From NCBI GenBank assembly GCA_947168395.1, contig CAMVLT010000002.1, forward strand, positions 62,001 to 126,000: a DNA stretch of 64,000 bases, read 5' to 3'. Every line of letters starts with the position of its first letter. Position 1 is the stretch's first letter. Positions 1 through 8,934 of the stretch are shown here, in pieces. The notes below the pieces were generated by a model. It worked only from the letters and a program-made list of their open reading frames with translations, did not search any database and was not told where the DNA came from. Position numbers and translations under genes: made by a program. Source of the stretch: an uncultured Prevotellaceae bacterium. GTDB taxonomy: Bacteria > Bacteroidota > Bacteroidia > Bacteroidales > Bacteroidaceae.

Positions 1-175
1 ATTTGACAGCCTATGCGGCTATGGGTAATCTGAGCACCCGCACTTGAACCAAGAACTTTTTTGGCACAGATTACACGGATTCAATCATTGAAGAGGAGAA
101 CAAATTGAAATCTGTGATAATCCGTGTAATCCGTGTCTAACAACACAGGGGAGACTGCCCCCTGTGCCTGCAATA
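1..175. other. Non-coding stretch with a large stem-loop
   Basis: No gene is supported here. Bases 65-81 and 119-135 form a 17-base inverted repeat with one mismatch. Its core, ATCCGTGTAATCCGTG, is itself two copies of ATCCGTG. The loop is 37 bases. It lies just past the stop of the minus-strand fragment at 176-310, so it could act as its terminator, but there is no clear T tract. A dispersed palindromic repeat is an alternative. Confidence 0.4.
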
Positions 176-310
176 CTAATTTTTCACCACCAACTTCTTG
201 ACTGAGCCGTCGTTCATCACGACGATGTTGGGTCCTTTCTGTAGCTTACTGATACGTTTGCCATTAGGATTATAGATGCACCTGATGCCCTGTAGCGCCA
301 TTACATCCAT
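176..310 (-). pseudogene. Orphan C-terminal sorting-tail fragment of a secreted protein
   Basis: The minus strand reads 44 residues ending in NIVVMNDGSVKKLVVKN and a TAG stop. The pattern LQGIRCIYNPNGKRIS followed by a VV(M)NDGS(V)KK(L)VV tail is the usual end of Bacteroidales secreted proteins (Por/type IX-like sorting tail). An in-frame TAG sits two codons before the first ATG, and no signal peptide or body of a protein lies upstream. This is therefore the 3' stump of a lost gene, not a small protein. The MITE-like element begins about 250 bases away. The identity of the parent gene cannot be recovered. Confidence 0.6.
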
Positions 311-563
311 ATGCTACAGATGGCTTCTCAGCAGTCATGCAGCCATAACTGTCTTCCTCATCAATCTCTGGGTATCTCTTTTCTTCCATACGTCTTTCTG
401 ATTTTTATTGCCGCCCGCCACCCCTCTCAGGGCTTTGTGGCGACGGTTCAAAGATACGAAAAGGTGAGTAAAGAACAAAATAAAATAGGAACTATTTTCT
501 TTCGAACCTTCACCATAACAGCAGCAAGGCTTCAATTACTTTTTTGATAATCAAATTTGCCAT

Positions 564-917
564 AAAGCATCACTTTTGTTCTAAATCCATATATACCAGC
601 AAATTACTGAGGTGATTGCACTTTTCAAAGCATCACTTTTTGGTTCCAATTTCCTACTTTTCCTGCAAAAGTCTTGCGGTTACCCCTACCCTAAGTCAAC
701 TGAAGGTATAGTCTCAGGTGTCGTCAAGAGAGAATGAGCGAATGTAAAACAAGTTGTTTTACATCGCTTTATCCTACCTAAACCCACACTTAGGGTAGGG
801 GTTGGTAAAGTAAAACAAGTCGTTTTACTTTGGTGATGCTTGGTGATGCTTTGAAATTAAGCATCACCTCAGTTAACTCACAGTAGGTTAAACTGTTAGG
901 TGTAAAAGTGATGCTTT
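564..917. repeat. MITE-like element, copy A
   Basis: The element is bounded by inverted repeats AAAGCATCACTTTT (564-577) and AAAAGTGATGCTTT (904-917). Inside are two palindromes of the form GTAAAACAAgTTGTTTTAC (744-762; a one-base variant at 810-828), a CCTACC...GGTAGG arm pair and a nested TGAGGTGAT/ATCACCTCA pair. A second copy with the same order of motifs lies at 41661-41999. No reading frame of note is inside. The size (354 bases), terminal inverted repeats and dispersed copies fit a non-autonomous element. No target-site duplication is evident. The stretch 311-563 holds nothing else I can identify. Confidence 0.65.
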
Positions 918-997
918 GCTCTGATTTTTTTTACTTTTCCAATTTTACTTTTTTGCCCTTTTGCCCGTCTAATCAGCAAATCACTAAAGGAGGCAAC

Positions 998-1774
998 ATA
1001 AAAAGGATTCTTTTATGCGCGTTGTCCTTGCTGATGGACAGTGTCGGTTACGCTGAGGACATCTCCATCCGTTACAACGGTTCTTCGGCAAAGGTTAAGC
1101 AGACGGCAACAGACAGCGTGAAGGTAACGGTAGATGGTGCCAGAGTGAGCATTGAGAGCCTGTACAAAGACCACAAGCTCACCCTTTTGCTGAAGGGCAA
1201 GAGCGATGACGGACAACTCCTGCTGAAGGCAGCCGGAAAAGCTAAGATAAAACTCGACGGCCTGAATCTGACCAGTCGGGAGGGGGCTCCGCTTGACCTG
1301 AAGAATAAGAAGAAGGTGGAAGTGGCGGCTGCCAAGGGCATAGCTTCGAAAGGTAAGATTACGATCAACAGCGGTAATGTGACGGTTCGCACTACCTCTG
1401 CCGGAGCCGAGGGCATAGAGGGCAAGCAGGGTATCGTCTTTAATGGCGGCAACGTCGATGCGTTGTCTCCCGATGATGCCATCAATGCCAACGCCACCAT
1501 TGAGTTCAACGATGCCCACGTCATCGCCCGCAGCACAGGCAACGATGCCGTCGACTCTAATCCCGAGGGAGGCTTTTTCATGACCTTCGGTGGCAATAAT
1601 CAGGACATGGATCCTGCCATCGTCATCGGTGGAGGCACCGTCTATGCTTGAAGCCAGGTAGGTTCGCCCGAGGAGGGCATCGACTGCGACTTTGCCTCGC
1701 TTGTCATTGAGGGCGGCACCATCTTCTCCGTTGGCGGCGGTATGGGCGTGCGTTGAGGCTCGAACGAGACAGCT
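998..1774 (+). pseudogene. Broken beta-helix carbohydrate-binding (Cthe_2159-like) secreted protein
   Basis: The frame shows the repeated pattern of the Cthe_2159-type carbohydrate-binding beta-helix family: GIASKGKITINSGNVTV, GIVFNGGNVDA, DDAINA, and GNDAVDSN. A good ribosome site (AGGAGG, 988-993) stands before ATA-AAA-AGG at 998, where a start ATG would give a normal leader (MKRILLCALSLL). The start codon therefore seems lost by ATG to ATA change. The frame is also stopped by TGA at 1649-1651 and again at 1754-1756, while homologous-looking sequence (GSPEEGIDCDFASLVIEGG) continues between the stops. Family members are usually much longer. An upstream GTG at 908 lies inside the MITE and is an unlikely start. 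Confidence 0.7.
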
Positions 1775-1784
1775 ATCATAGGGG

Positions 1785-1847
1785 TGACATTTTGTCGCTC
1801 ACTATGACATTCTGGCAGGAAATGGCTGGCTGGCACGCATATTGCAT
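1785..1847 (+). promoter_or_regulatory. Probable sigma-54 promoter with two activator sites for hsp20
   Basis: TGGCACGCATATTGCAT at 1831-1847 matches the -24/-12 sigma-54 consensus (TGGCACG, four bases, TTGCA), with GG and GC ten bases apart. Upstream, TGACATTTTGTC (1785-1796) and TGACATTCTGGC (1805-1816) are two similar GACA-N3-TGTC-like half palindromes. They are 20 bases apart start to start, that is on one helix face, as expected for an enhancer-binding activator. The hsp20 start lies about 100 bases downstream. The link to a specific activator is inference. Confidence 0.65.
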
Positions 1848-1944
1848 ACTCCTAAGCGAAAGCTGAAACCTACTAAGCGAGGCGGAGGCAATCAAAAGAA
1901 CATTCATTTAACAATTAAAACAATAGAATTAGGAGGTAATGATT

Positions 1945-2370
1945 ATGCTACCGGTAATGTTTAAGAACAGTTGGTTTCCTACCGTGTTTGACGAGTTTAT
2001 GAACAGTGACTTCACACCGAGCACCTGCAAGACAACCGCTCCGGCTGTGAATGTGAAGGAGGATGAAACGGCATATACCATGGAGATAGCAGCTCCTGGC
2101 ATCAAGAAGGAGTACTGCCGCGTGAGCCTGAACGAAGAGGGCAACCTGTGCATCGCCATCGAGAACAAGATGGAGCACAAGGAGGAGGACAAGAAGCAGC
2201 ACTACCTGCGCCGCGAGTTCTCGTACACCAATTACCAGCAGAACTACTCGCTGCCTGAGGATGTGGTGAAGGACAAGATTGCAGCCCGCGTTGAGAACGG
2301 CATTCTGACCGTCATCCTGCCGAAGCAGGAGAAAGAGGTCAAGGTCTCGAAGAGCATAGAAATCTCGTAA
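1945..2370 (+). CDS. hsp20: Small heat-shock protein (Hsp20/alpha-crystallin)
   Basis: The product is 141 residues. It has an alpha-crystallin domain at roughly residues 34-130 (PAVNVKEDETAYTMEIAAPG at its start) and the closing NGILTVILPK motif that marks the family. Such proteins are ATP-independent holdase chaperones that form oligomers in the cytoplasm and keep unfolding proteins soluble. The start at 1945 is preferred over the ATG at 1939 because AGGAGG at 1931-1936 is 8 bases from the former and only 2 from the latter. The gene is alone, driven by the probable sigma-54 promoter at 1831-1847 and closed by a long hairpin. This suggests stress-activated transcription through an enhancer-binding protein. 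Confidence 0.93.
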   Translation: MLPVMFKNSWFPTVFDEFMNSDFTPSTCKTTAPAVNVKEDETAYTMEIAAPGIKKEYCRVSLNEEGNLCIAIENKMEHKEEDKKQHYLRREFSYTNYQQNYSLPEDVVKDKIAARVENGILTVILPKQEKEVKVSKSIEIS

Positions 2371-2393
2371 GAGAGTAAAGGTAAAAGTGAATA

Positions 2394-2472
2394 GTGAAAA
2401 GTGAAAAATTTGCTGCCGCCTTCCCGCTCGTTATGTTGCAGGAATGGCGGCAGCAAATTTTTCACTTTTCAC
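2394..2472. terminator. Bidirectional hairpin terminator between hsp20 and ctp
   Basis: Bases 2394-2420 and 2446-2472 form a perfect 27-base stem around a 25-base loop. It lies between two convergent genes, and the ctp stop codon abuts it at 2475. The inner arm TTTGCTGCCGCC and the loop-side GGAATGGCGGCAGCAAA recur in the terminator at 27245-27304. The outer arm is made of GTGAAAA-type units. Confidence 0.85.
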
Positions 2473-2474
2473 TT

Positions 2475-4058
2475 TTACCTCAATAACTCTATCGCCTTCA
2501 TTACCAAAGGATTCTCTTCGTTGAAGACGGAGTAGTATTCACTCATGTCCCACAGGTCGCGGGCAACGAGGGCCTTGAGTTGTAGCCGCAGGTAGGGCAG
2601 CGTACGCTGCAGTTCCTGGTCGTCCTTCGGCTCCAACTTTTGCTTTTTGGCCTCGGCCAGGATGTTGTCAATCAGCGACTGTGGCACCTCGAACGTTTGC
2701 TTAAACTTGTCGAACTGCGGATATTCCTTCTTCAGCTGTTTGCGGTGGTTGTCGACGTAGCGCAGGTTCTGCTGTATGATGATGCTCTTGGCGGCTAACT
2801 GACGGTGGAACTGGGTGTATCGCAGGGTGTCGAGGGGCACGAAGTAGTCGGGCATGATGCCGCCACCACCGTAAACGGTGCGCTTCTGGTGCAGCGTCTG
2901 GAACTTCAGCGAGTCGGCGAAATGGATGCTGTCCTGATTGGTCAGCTCACCTTTCTTCAGACGGTTATATACATCCATTGCGTAATCCTTCTGATTGCCC
3001 TTCTCGTATGGCTTCTGGATGCAGCGGCCCGAGGGAGTGTAGTAGTGTGCGATGGTGAGGCGTATCATCGAACCGTCGGGCAGGTCGATGGGGCGCTGGA
3101 CGAGGCCCTTGCCGTAGGTGCGACGGCCAACAACCATGCCTCGGTCCTGGTCTTGTATGGCACCAGTGACAATCTCGGCAGCCGAGGCCGTATATTCGTC
3201 GACCAGCACTACCACCTTTCCATCCATAAACTTACCGTCTCCATTGGCACGATACTCCTGGCGGGGTACTCGGCGGCCGTTGGTGTAGACGATGAGCTCG
3301 TTCTTGGCCAGAAACTCGTCGGCAATCTTGACGGCTGCCTGCAGATAGCCGCCGCCGTTTTCCTGCAGGTCAAGAATCAGGCTCTTCATGCCCTCGGTGT
3401 ACAGCTGCTGAAGGGCATCGCAAAACTCCTGATGGGTAGTGGCGCCGAAGTTGCCGATACGGATGTAGCCGATGCCGGGACGAATCATGTAAGAAGCGTC
3501 GATAGACTTGACGGGAATCTTGTCGCGGACTACTGTGAACGTCAGGCGGTCCTTGATGCCCGTGCGGACGACGCCCAAAACCACCTTGGTGTCTTTGGGG
3601 CCACGAAGTCGGCGCATTATCTCCTCCTTCGACATCTTCACGCCGGCAATGGCAGTATCGTTGACGCTGACGATGCGGTCGCCGGCTATAATGCCCACCT
3701 TTTCGGAGGGGCCGTTGGTGACGGGCTGGATGACCATCAGCGTGTCGTCAATCATGTTGAACTGCACGCCTATGCCCTCGAAGTTGCCGTTCAGCGGTTC
3801 GTTCATCTGCTTCACCTCCTTGGCATTGGAGTAGGTGGAGTGGGGGTCGAGCTTCTCCAGCATGCCCCGGATGGCGTCCTCCACGAGCTTGGCCTCGTCG
3901 ACGGAGTCGACATAGAGGTTGTTGGTGGCAATTTCGGCAATTTGTAACTTGCGCAATGGCGAATCCTCGCCCATCCTGATGGACATCTGCGCGTTTACTT
4001 CCATGATGGGCAGCGATAATATCGCTGCATACAAAACAGTTTTTACTATTTTATTCAT
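2475..4058 (-). CDS. S41-family C-terminal processing peptidase
   Basis: The product is 527 residues, normal for a Bacteroidetes CtpA/Prc-like protease. It starts with a signal peptide (to about residue 24). A PDZ domain follows at about 92-168, then the S41 catalytic domain. The catalytic serine is S292 in YTASAAE and the general-base lysine is K317 in TYGKG. The enzyme acts in the periplasm and trims or degrades proteins from their C-terminal end, with the PDZ domain presenting the substrate. The start overlaps the parE stop by 8 bases (ATGAATAA), so the two are translationally coupled and share the parE promoter. The physiological substrate cannot be told from sequence. Confidence 0.92.
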   Translation of the reverse strand: MNKIVKTVLYAAILSLPIMEVNAQMSIRMGEDSPLRKLQIAEIATNNLYVDSVDEAKLVEDAIRGMLEKLDPHSTYSNAKEVKQMNEPLNGNFEGIGVQFNMIDDTLMVIQPVTNGPSEKVGIIAGDRIVSVNDTAIAGVKMSKEEIMRRLRGPKDTKVVLGVVRTGIKDRLTFTVVRDKIPVKSIDASYMIRPGIGYIRIGNFGATTHQEFCDALQQLYTEGMKSLILDLQENGGGYLQAAVKIADEFLAKNELIVYTNGRRVPRQEYRANGDGKFMDGKVVVLVDEYTASAAEIVTGAIQDQDRGMVVGRRTYGKGLVQRPIDLPDGSMIRLTIAHYYTPSGRCIQKPYEKGNQKDYAMDVYNRLKKGELTNQDSIHFADSLKFQTLHQKRTVYGGGGIMPDYFVPLDTLRYTQFHRQLAAKSIIIQQNLRYVDNHRKQLKKEYPQFDKFKQTFEVPQSLIDNILAEAKKQKLEPKDDQELQRTLPYLRLQLKALVARDLWDMSEYYSVFNEENPLVMKAIELLR

Positions 4059-6012
4059 ATTGGTCTTCTTCTGGGCGGTCTTCCTCGATGACGAGGTTGT
4101 CGATGATGAAGTTCTGGCGCTCCATCGTGTTTTTGCCCATGTAGTATTCTAACAGTTTTTGGACTTGGTCGTTCTTGTGGAGCGTCACCTGCTCCAACCG
4201 CATGTCGGGACCGATGAAGCCGGCAAACTCCTCGGGCGAAATCTCGCCGAGACCCTTGAAGCGCGTGATTTCAGGGTCAGGCCCCAAGTCGCTGATGGCC
4301 TGTACGCGCTCTTCCTCATTGTAGCAATAGAGCGTGATGAAGTCGGTCTTCTTGGCGCCGGGTTTGGAGTCGGCATCGGCAATGGCCTGCTTGTTCTTTA
4401 TCTTCGTGCGGCGGTTGCGGACACGGAACAGCGGTGTCTGTAACACATAGACGTGCCCCTTCTTAATAAGTTCAGGGAAGAACTGCAGGAAGAAGGTGAT
4501 AATGAGCAGGCGGATGTGCATGCCGTCGACATCGGCATCGGTGGCCACAATTACCTTATTATATCTGAGGGTGTCGAGCCCTTCCTCAATGTCGAGGGCA
4601 GCCTGCAGCAGATTGAACTCCTCGTTCTCGTAGACCACCTTCTTGGTCAGCCCGAACGTGTTTAAGGGTTTTCCTCTTAAAGAAAACACCGCCTGCGTAT
4701 TGACGTCACGGCTCTTGGTGATGCTTCCGCTGGCCGAGTCACCCTCGGTGATGAAGATGCACGACTCCTCCTTGCGCTCGTCCTTCGCATCGCTGAAGTG
4801 GATGCGGCAGTCGCGCAGCTTGCGGTTGTGCAGGTTGGCCTTCTTGGCTCGCTCGCGGGCCAGCTTGGTGACACCGGCCATCGCCTTGCGGTCGCGCTCG
4901 CTCTCCTTGATTTTGTTCTCTAATACCTCGGTCACGTCGCTGTGGATATGCAGGTAGTTGTCCACCTCCTGCTTGATGAAGTCGCCCACGTACTTGTTGA
5001 TGCTCACACCGTTGGGAGCCATCGTCAGCGAGCCGAGCTTGATTTTCGTCTGGCTCTCGAACATCGGTTCCTCCACGTTGATGGCAATGGCAGCCACGAT
5101 GCCCGTCCGGATGTCGCCGTACTCGTACTTGCCGAAGAACTCCTTGATGGTGCGGGCTATATGCTCCTTGAAGGCACTCTGGTGGGTACCGCCCTGCGTG
5201 GTATGCTGGCCGTTGACGAAGGAGTAATATTCCTCGCCGTATTGGTTGGCATGGGTGAAGGCTATCTCGATGTCCTCGCCCTGCAGGTGTATGATGGGAT
5301 ACAGCGCCTCCGTCGTCATACGGTCCTTCAGCAAGTCCTCCAGCCCGTGACGGCTGAGGATGCGGCGGCCGTTATACATGATGGTCAGCCCCGTGTTCAG
5401 GTAGGTGTAGTTGCGGAGCATGTTTTCCACAATCTCGTCGTGAAACTTGTAGTTCACGAACTTCGTGGCATCCGGCTCGAAGAAGATATAGGTGCCACAT
5501 TCGTCCTGCGTAGGCTCTGTCACGTCGTCCGTCAGCTTGCCCTGCTCAAAGGTGGCGCGGCGCACCTTGCCGTCGCGGTAGCTGGCCACGATGAAGCGGC
5601 TGCTCAAGGCATTGACAGCCTTTACACCCACACCGTTCAGGCCGATGGACTTCTTGAAGGCCTTTGAGTCGAACTTGCCGCTGGTGTTGAGGATGCTGAC
5701 CGACTCGATGAGCTTGCCCTGCGGTATGCCGCGGCCATAGTCGCGCACCGATATACGCAGCCCCTCCTCGACGTTCACCTCAATGCGGTCGCCCGCCTTC
5801 ATCTTGAACTCGTCGATGGAGTTGTCGAACACCTCCTTCAGCAGCACGTAGATACCGTCCTCGGCTGAGGAACCGTCGCCTAAGCGACCGATGTACATGC
5901 CAGGGCGAAGCCGTATGTGCTCCAGTCCCGTCAGCGTCTGAATGTTCCCTTCATCGTAGTCTACCTGGTTATTGGTCGTCTGGTTCTGGGATTTCGTGAT
6001 GTCTTCTTCCAT
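4051..6012 (-). CDS. parE: DNA topoisomerase IV subunit B (ParE type)
   Basis: This is the 653-residue ATPase subunit of a type IIA topoisomerase, which decatenates daughter chromosomes together with ParC. Visible motifs are the GHKL ATPase set ([35 protein letters not shown]), the transducer QGGTH, and the TOPRIM acidic residues in EGDSASG and DADVDG. The start at 6012 (MEEDITKS) is chosen because the longer frame begins at a TTG inside the promoter -7 box (6046-6053). GyrB is the closest alternative, but the length and the compact C-terminal part favour ParE. The ctp gene follows in the same transcript. Confidence 0.9.
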   Translation of the reverse strand: MEEDITKSQNQTTNNQVDYDEGNIQTLTGLEHIRLRPGMYIGRLGDGSSAEDGIYVLLKEVFDNSIDEFKMKAGDRIEVNVEEGLRISVRDYGRGIPQGKLIESVSILNTSGKFDSKAFKKSIGLNGVGVKAVNALSSRFIVASYRDGKVRRATFEQGKLTDDVTEPTQDECGTYIFFEPDATKFVNYKFHDEIVENMLRNYTYLNTGLTIMYNGRRILSRHGLEDLLKDRMTTEALYPIIHLQGEDIEIAFTHANQYGEEYYSFVNGQHTTQGGTHQSAFKEHIARTIKEFFGKYEYGDIRTGIVAAIAINVEEPMFESQTKIKLGSLTMAPNGVSINKYVGDFIKQEVDNYLHIHSDVTEVLENKIKESERDRKAMAGVTKLARERAKKANLHNRKLRDCRIHFSDAKDERKEESCIFITEGDSASGSITKSRDVNTQAVFSLRGKPLNTFGLTKKVVYENEEFNLLQAALDIEEGLDTLRYNKVIVATDADVDGMHIRLLIITFFLQFFPELIKKGHVYVLQTPLFRVRNRRTKIKNKQAIADADSKPGAKKTDFITLYCYNEEERVQAISDLGPDPEITRFKGLGEISPEEFAGFIGPDMRLEQVTLHKNDQVQKLLEYYMGKNTMERQNFIIDNLVIEEDRPEEDQYE

Positions 6013-6045
6013 GATGCTCTGTGATGCGTCCTTTGCTTTTTGGTG

Positions 6046-6077
6046 CAAAGGTAATCAAAAAAGAACAAACCGCCAAA
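6046..6077 (-). promoter_or_regulatory. Bacteroidetes-type promoter of parE-ctp
   Basis: Read on the minus strand, TTTG (6074-6077) is followed by exactly 20 bases and then TACCTTTG (6046-6053). This matches the Bacteroidetes -33/-7 consensus. It fixes the parE start at 6012, because the upstream TTG lies within the -7 box. Confidence 0.75.
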
Positions 6078-6113
6078 CGTTCCGCCGCTTTTCATATCGT
6101 ATACACATAAAAA

Positions 6114-6144
6114 ACGGCCGTCGCAGGGATTCTGCGACGGCCGT
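6114..6144 (-). terminator. Terminator of the small secreted protein gene
   Basis: ACGGCCGTCGCAG (6114-6126) pairs perfectly with CTGCGACGGCCGT (6132-6144) around a 5-base loop. On the minus strand a run of T follows, and the stem lies 12 bases past the stop at 6157. Confidence 0.85.
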
Positions 6145-6156
6145 AAAATGCGTCTG

Positions 6157-6519
6157 TTAATTCTTCAAGTAGCGATTTCGCAGCGTTGCCCTGAGCAGTT
6201 TCATGTAGGTGTTGTACTGCTTGTCGTTCAGGATATAGCGCATGTTGCGTGCATCCTTCTCGATGGCTTTGTGTACGAGTGCGGGTCGCTCGAACCTTTT
6301 TGCTGTAGCAGCCGTTGCCAAGTCTTCGTTGAGGTTGTCACTGATGGCTTTTACGGCATCCATCTGATCGAAAGTCAGATCCAGTTTCACGGCCAACCTG
6401 CGCAAGTCGAACGTAATGCCGTAGTTCTCAACTTCCTTCACTGCAGTGGTGTTTTCTGTCTTTGCGAAACTAAGAGTAATCGTCATTGCGGCTACTACTG
6501 TCAATACAATCTTCTTCAT
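6157..6519 (-). CDS. Small secreted protein of unknown function
   Basis: The product is 120 residues. It has a typical signal peptide (MKKIVLTVVAAMTITLSFA) followed by a mostly helical, charged mature part with a LDLTFDQMDAVKAISDNLN segment and a C-terminal half rich in R, N and Y (NMRYILNDKQYNTYMKLL). The start at 6519 is supported by AAAGGAAC a few bases upstream; the longer frame has no leader. Similar small exported proteins are common in Bacteroidales, but no function is known to me. The helical pattern recalls Spy/CpxP-like proteins, without their LTXXQ motifs. It is divergent from glyS and has its own terminator. Confidence 0.75.
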   Translation of the reverse strand: MKKIVLTVVAAMTITLSFAKTENTTAVKEVENYGITFDLRRLAVKLDLTFDQMDAVKAISDNLNEDLATAATAKRFERPALVHKAIEKDARNMRYILNDKQYNTYMKLLRATLRNRYLKN

Positions 6520-6622
6520 AATTTTGTTCCTTTCTTTTTTTGTTGTTATCCTGATGTTTGTTATCCTGTTTCTGCTTCTTTGACGTGCCAAAGTTGTAAA
6601 GGTTTAAAAACGCCCTCACTTT

Positions 6623-6654
6623 TTTGCACATTTCAATTAAATTATGTACCTTTG
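6623..6654 (+). promoter_or_regulatory. Bacteroidetes-type promoter of glyS
   Basis: TTTG (6623-6626), 20 bases, then TACCTTTG (6647-6654) followed by CACGC. The glyS ATG is 30 bases downstream. This is a full match to the -33/-7 consensus. Confidence 0.8.
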
Positions 6655-6684
6655 CACGCAAATTTCGAAATTTATCAAGTAATT

Positions 6685-8223
6685 ATGGCACAAGAAGATG
6701 TATTTAAGAAGATCGTGAGCCACTGCAAGGAGTATGGTTTCGTGTTCCCCTCGAGTGAGATTTACGATGGTTTAGGCGCTGTGTACGACTATGGTCAGAA
6801 CGGCGTAGAGTTGAAGAACAACATTAAGCAGTACTGGTGGAAGGCCATGACGATGCTGCACGAGAACATCGTGGGTATCGACTCGGCCATCTTCATGCAC
6901 CCGACGATATGGAAGGCCAGCGGACACGTTGATGCCTTTAACGACCCCCTCATTGACAACCGCGACTCGAAGAAGCGTTATCGCGCCGATGTGCTAATCG
7001 AGGACCAGATTGCCAAGTACGACGAGAAGATTCAGAAAGAAGTGGAGAAGGCCCGTAAGCGTTTCGGCGATGCCTTCGATGAGGCTCAGTACTTAGCCAC
7101 TTCGCCCCGCGTAGCCGAGACCAAGCAGAAGCGCGACGCCCTTCATGAGCGTTATGCCGCTGCCATGCAGGGTCCGGACCTGGAGGAACTGAAGCAGATT
7201 ATCCTCGACGAGGAGATTGTCTGCCCCATCAGCGGCACCCGCAACTGGACCGATGTGCGTCAGTTCAACCTGATGTTTGCCACCGAGATGGGCGCTTCTG
7301 CCGACGGTTCGATGAAGGTCTACCTGCGCCCGGAGACGGCTCAGGGTATCTTTGTGAACTACCTGAATGTGCAAAAGACTGGTCGTATGAAGATACCTTT
7401 CGGCATTGCCCAGATAGGTAAGGCTTTCCGCAACGAGATTGTGGCCCGTCAGTTCATCTTCCGCATGAGGGAGTTCGAGCAGATGGAGATGCAGTTCTTC
7501 GTGCAGCCCGGTACCGAGCTGGAGTGGTTCCCGAAGTGGAAGGAGACGCGCATGAAGTGGCATCAGGCCTTGGGCTTCGGTGCTGAGAACTATCGTTTCC
7601 ACGATCACGACAAGCTTGCCCACTATGCCAATGCCGCTACCGACATCGAGTTCAAGATGCCGTTCGGCTTTAAAGAGGTAGAGGGCATCCACTCTCGTAC
7701 TAACTTCGACCTCAGTCAGCATGAGAAGTACAGCGGCAAGAGCATCAAGTACTTTGACCCGCAGACAAACGAGAGCTACACCCCGTATGTCATCGAGACC
7801 TCTATCGGTGTCGACCGTATGTTCCTCTCTATCATGTGCCACTCCTTCGAGGAAGAGAAACTCGAGAACGGCGAGACCCGCGTGGTGCTGAAGTTGCCCG
7901 CAGCCCTGGCTCCTGTGAAGTGTGCTGTGATGCCCCTCGTCAAGAAGGACGGCCTGCCCGAGAAGGCTCGCGAGATTATCGACCAGCTGAAGTTCCACTT
8001 CAACTGCCAGTACGACGAGAAGGATTCTATCGGCAAGCGCTATCGTCGTCAGGACGCTATCGGTACCCCGTATTGCGTTACCGTCGACCATGACACGCTG
8101 AACGATGGCTGCGTCACCCTGCGCTTCCGCGATACGATGGAGCAGGAACGTGTGGCCATCAGCGAGCTGAACGCCATTATCGAGGACAAGGTGAGTATTG
8201 CTTCACTACTGAAGAAACTTTAA
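6685..8223 (+). CDS. glyS: Glycyl-tRNA synthetase, dimeric type
   Basis: This 512-residue class II enzyme of the alpha2 (eukaryote/archaea-like) type charges tRNA-Gly with glycine in the cytoplasm. Visible are the N-terminal CKEYGFVFPSSEIY-GL start, the class II motif 2 region (GKAFRNEI...FRMREFEQMEMQFF), motif 3 (ETSIGVDRMFLSIM) and a C-terminal anticodon-binding domain (APVKCAVMPLVKKDGL onward). The start at 6685 is set by the promoter at 6623-6654 and by homology; the frame is open further upstream but passes through the promoter and the antisense gene. An FKBP lipoprotein gene follows after 2 bases. Confidence 0.95.
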   Translation: MAQEDVFKKIVSHCKEYGFVFPSSEIYDGLGAVYDYGQNGVELKNNIKQYWWKAMTMLHENIVGIDSAIFMHPTIWKASGHVDAFNDPLIDNRDSKKRYRADVLIEDQIAKYDEKIQKEVEKARKRFGDAFDEAQYLATSPRVAETKQKRDALHERYAAAMQGPDLEELKQIILDEEIVCPISGTRNWTDVRQFNLMFATEMGASADGSMKVYLRPETAQGIFVNYLNVQKTGRMKIPFGIAQIGKAFRNEIVARQFIFRMREFEQMEMQFFVQPGTELEWFPKWKETRMKWHQALGFGAENYRFHDHDKLAHYANAATDIEFKMPFGFKEVEGIHSRTNFDLSQHEKYSGKSIKYFDPQTNESYTPYVIETSIGVDRMFLSIMCHSFEEEKLENGETRVVLKLPAALAPVKCAVMPLVKKDGLPEKAREIIDQLKFHFNCQYDEKDSIGKRYRRQDAIGTPYCVTVDHDTLNDGCVTLRFRDTMEQERVAISELNAIIEDKVSIASLLKKL

Positions 8224-8225
8224 CA

Positions 8226-8846
8226 ATGAAGAAGACGCAGCTATTCTGGCTTTTGGTATTCCTGCTCTCCGCAGGAACGGTAGTTTCCTGTTCCGAGACA
8301 GACGACGAGGAGGCCTACGAGTATGCCAACTGGCAGGCGCGCAACGATGCGTACTTCGCTACGTTGGAGGACTCTCTCAGCCGTGGCGGCTCTGTGTGGA
8401 AGAAGATAAAGGCCTACACCAAGGACGAGAAGACACCGGGTGTCAATACCGACTATATATATATTAAGGTATTAAAGAGTGGGGGCGATGGCCCCAGCCC
8501 CCTCTACAGCGACTCGGTACGGGTGGCCTATCGTGGAAGGCTGATACCCTCGGCCACCTATTCGAATGGCTACGTCTTCGACCAGACCTACGTCGGTGAT
8601 TACAATCCCAAGACGACGGCCGTATCCGACAACCTGGCCAGTGGATTTATCACAGGCTTTACGACGGCTGTTTTGCACATGAAACGGAATGACAGTTGGC
8701 GCGTCTATATCCCCTATCAGTTGGGTTACAATAGTACGGAGAATGGCAACATTCCTGCCTACAGCGTACTGATTTTCGACCTGTCGCTGATTGATTTTGT
8801 GTCGGGTACCGGCTCGTTCACTCCCTGGAGCAGCCGCAGACAATAA
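8226..8846 (+). CDS. FKBP-type peptidyl-prolyl isomerase lipoprotein
   Basis: The product is 206 residues with a lipoprotein signal ending in VVSC (lipidated Cys22). An FKBP domain is seen in the second half: SDSVRVAYRGRLI, YVFDQTY, then AVLHMKRNDSWRVYIPYQLGYN and IPAYSVLIFDLSLI. This order matches the family core (a strand, then the G-W-x-E-x-L/M-x-x-G and IPP-Y regions), although several active-site aromatics differ. It probably helps fold exported or outer-membrane proteins. The gene begins 2 bases after glyS and shares its transcript, which is closed by the hairpin at 8869-8907. Confidence 0.85.
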   Translation: MKKTQLFWLLVFLLSAGTVVSCSETDDEEAYEYANWQARNDAYFATLEDSLSRGGSVWKKIKAYTKDEKTPGVNTDYIYIKVLKSGGDGPSPLYSDSVRVAYRGRLIPSATYSNGYVFDQTYVGDYNPKTTAVSDNLASGFITGFTTAVLHMKRNDSWRVYIPYQLGYNSTENGNIPAYSVLIFDLSLIDFVSGTGSFTPWSSRRQ

Positions 8847-8868
8847 CCCGATTTTGGGCTTTGAGAGA

Positions 8869-8907
8869 AAAAAATCCCGAATACTGCTACGGTATTCGGG
8901 ATTTTTT
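8869..8907 (+). terminator. Terminator of glyS-FKBP, abutting the next promoter
   Basis: AAAAAATCCCGAATAC (8869-8884) pairs perfectly with GTATTCGGGATTTTTT (8892-8907). The T run ends 2 bases before the next -7 box. Confidence 0.9.
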
Positions 8908-8909
8908 GC

Positions 8910-8917
8910 TATCTTTG
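8910..8917 (+). promoter_or_regulatory. -7 box of the ATPase/DUF4435 pair
   Basis: TATCTTTG followed by CCG fits the Bacteroidetes -7 element. The -33 position falls in the terminator stem and lacks a clear TTTG, so promoter and terminator overlap physically. The ATG is 17 bases downstream. Confidence 0.5.
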
Positions 8918-8934
8918 CCGAAAACTTAGGAACT

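Noticed and set aside
65..135. tRNA or other structured RNA gene
   Set aside because: A single long hairpin with no cloverleaf, no conserved T-loop bases and no promoter.
2805..3947. Long open frame (380 codons) antisense to the S41 peptidase
   Set aside because: Same reason: a mirror frame of a conserved gene, with no promoter or recognisable motif. The same applies to the long antisense frames across glyS (7093-8091), lpd (22883-23998) and adhesin 2 (48879-50057).
4051..6012. gyrB instead of parE
   Set aside because: The length and the lack of the extended GyrB C-terminal insert favour ParE. A phylogeny with the genome's other type II topoisomerase would settle it.
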